A stretch of DNA of 14,527 nt, taken from Acetobacteraceae bacterium (lineage in GTDB: Bacteria; Pseudomonadota; Alphaproteobacteria; Acetobacterales; Acetobacteraceae). Of this stretch, positions 13,474-14,527 are shown in pieces. The notes below the pieces were generated by a model. It was given only the letters and a program-made list of their open reading frames with translations. It was not told the DNA's origin and made no database searches. The stretch covers positions 1-14,527 of the forward strand of contig CANJSR010000067.1 in the NCBI GenBank assembly GCA_947476855.1. The letters run 5' to 3'. The position numbers and the translations under genes were made by a program. Position 1 is the first letter of the stretch, and every line of letters starts with the position of its first letter.

Positions 13474-14527
13474 ATGGATTCGGCTTCCAACCGCAAATCA
13501 CGCGGGGCACGTCACGGCGGGCGGATCCTGGCCGACGCACTCGTTTCCCAGGGCATCGACCATGTGTTCGAGGTACCGGGCGAAAGCTTCCTCGACACGC
13601 TCGACGGCATGTACGACCAGCGCCAGAAGCTGAAGCTCGTGACCTGCCGGTTCGAAGCCGGGGCGGTCAACATGGCCGAAGCCTATGGCAAGCTCACCGG
13701 CCGCCCGGCCGCCGCCATGGTCACCCGCGGACCCGGCGCCTGCCACGGCGCGATCGGCGTCCATGTCGCCTTCCAGGACAGCACGCCCATGCTGCTGTTC
13801 GTCGGCCAGATCCCGCATGAGGACACCGGCCGCGACGCGTTCCAGGAAGTCGACTACCGCCAGATGTTCGCCCCGCTGGCGAAATGGGTCACCCAGATCG
13901 ACCACACCAAGCGCATCCCCGAAGTCGTGGCGCACGCCGTCGACGTCGCCACCTCCGGCCGCCCCGGCCCCGTCGTCATCGCGCTGTCGGAGGAAATGCA
14001 GCGGGTCGAGGCCGATGTCCCCGACCTGCCCCGCGCCCGCACCTCCGTCGCCTTCCCCGACCCCGCCGCCCTGCGCGAAATGCGCGCGATGCTGGCCAAG
14101 GCGAAGAAGCCGGTCGTCGTCGTCGGAGGCTCCTGCTGGACCGCGGAAGGCCGAGCGGCCCTCAAACGCTTCCTGCTCGCGAACAAGCTGCCTGTGACGG
14201 TCGGCTTCCGCCGCCAGGCCCACTACGACGGGTCGCTGGACAACTTCGCGGGAGACCTCGGCGTCGGCTCCGATCCCGGCCTGATCGGCAAGGTGAAGGA
14301 AGCCGACCTGATCCTGGCCATCGGCAGCCGTCTCGGTGATGCGGTCACGCAGGGGTATTCGCTGCTCGACCTCGCCGGCAGCGTGCCGATCATCCAGGTC
14401 CTCCCCGATGGCGGCGAGATCGGCCGCGTCTTCCGCACCGCGCTCGGCATTGTCTCCGACCTGAACATGTTCGCCCTCGCCGCCGCCGACCTCGATCCGG
14501 TGAAGCCTGCCTGGGCCGGCTGGACGC
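13474..14527 (+). CDS. Thiamine-diphosphate-dependent enzyme, acetolactate-synthase-like large subunit (partial, 3' end cut off)
   Basis: The frame is open from the ATG at 13474 to the window edge (351 codons), so the C-terminal TPP-binding (GDG) domain is outside. The visible N-terminal PYR domain has VFEVPGES (residues 31-38) and RFEAGAVNMAEAYGKLTG (59-76) with the catalytic Glu61 that activates the cofactor. The central domain follows with VVVVGGS and the AIGSRLGD segment, as in acetolactate synthase-type enzymes. An AAGGGG ribosome site (13459-13464) lies nine bases upstream. Which reaction it catalyses (acetolactate synthesis or another decarboxylation/ligation) cannot be decided from this part. 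It stands apart from ilvH or other branched-chain genes within the window, which argues mildly for an uncharacterised paralogue. Confidence 0.88.
   Translation, partial: MDSASNRKSRGARHGGRILADALVSQGIDHVFEVPGESFLDTLDGMYDQRQKLKLVTCRFEAGAVNMAEAYGKLTGRPAAAMVTRGPGACHGAIGVHVAFQDSTPMLLFVGQIPHEDTGRDAFQEVDYRQMFAPLAKWVTQIDHTKRIPEVVAHAVDVATSGRPGPVVIALSEEMQRVEADVPDLPRARTSVAFPDPAALREMRAMLAKAKKPVVVVGGSCWTAEGRAALKRFLLANKLPVTVGFRRQAHYDGSLDNFAGDLGVGSDPGLIGKVKEADLILAIGSRLGDAVTQGYSLLDLAGSVPIIQVLPDGGEIGRVFRTALGIVSDLNMFALAAADLDPVKPAWAGWT

Overview
The window is high-GC DNA (about 70% G+C by eye) with dense, overlapping genes. The gene order tsaE - amgK - murU - addB - addA - (interruption) - trxA is typical of Alphaproteobacteria. 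Protein texture and repeat types suggest a Rhodospirillales/Acetobacteraceae-like organism; that placement is inference, because there is no rRNA or other phylogenetic marker here.

Layout. Positions 6-1262 (+) encode a DadA-like FAD amino acid dehydrogenase. After a 47-bp gap comes a tightly coupled + strand operon: tsaE (tRNA t6A ATPase), amgK (MurNAc/GlcNAc anomeric kinase), murU (MurNAc-1-P uridylyltransferase), addB and addA (AddAB double-strand-break helicase-nuclease). The first four genes overlap by 4, 4 and 10 bp. AmgK and MurU form the peptidoglycan-recycling shortcut to UDP-MurNAc. A minus-strand two-gene module follows (10559-11391): a DUF4258 toxin-like protein and an XRE-family antitoxin/regulator, with a promoter and a palindromic operator of their own. 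It separates addA from trxA (11600-11932), which often follows addA directly in this class. A perfect 36-bp palindrome between trxA and the convergent DUF2076 gene looks like a two-way terminator. Next are a DUF2076 gene and a small CoA-binding-fold gene (both -), then a divergent thiamine-diphosphate-dependent enzyme that runs off the right edge.

Most notable observation. Three conserved genes of the operon (amgK, addB, addA) carry in-frame, stop-free insertions of paired palindromic repeats. In amgK and addA the insertion is an inverted doublet of the same 39-bp unit, with a 27- or 26-bp spacer. In addB it is an inverted doublet of a different 33-bp unit with a 46-bp spacer. Both families are GC-rich hairpins with a CTTGA-type five-base loop. 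A partial 39-bp-type copy lies at the addB-addA junction. The proteins resume their family motifs in the same frame after each insertion, so these are not frameshifts. The arrangement resembles REPIN/REP doublets or the protein-coding palindromic elements of Rickettsia. The 39-bp units also contain strong G-quadruplex motifs on opposite strands. The second observation of interest is the self-contained DUF4258/XRE module, whose antitoxin gene overlaps the addA 3' end tail-to-tail.
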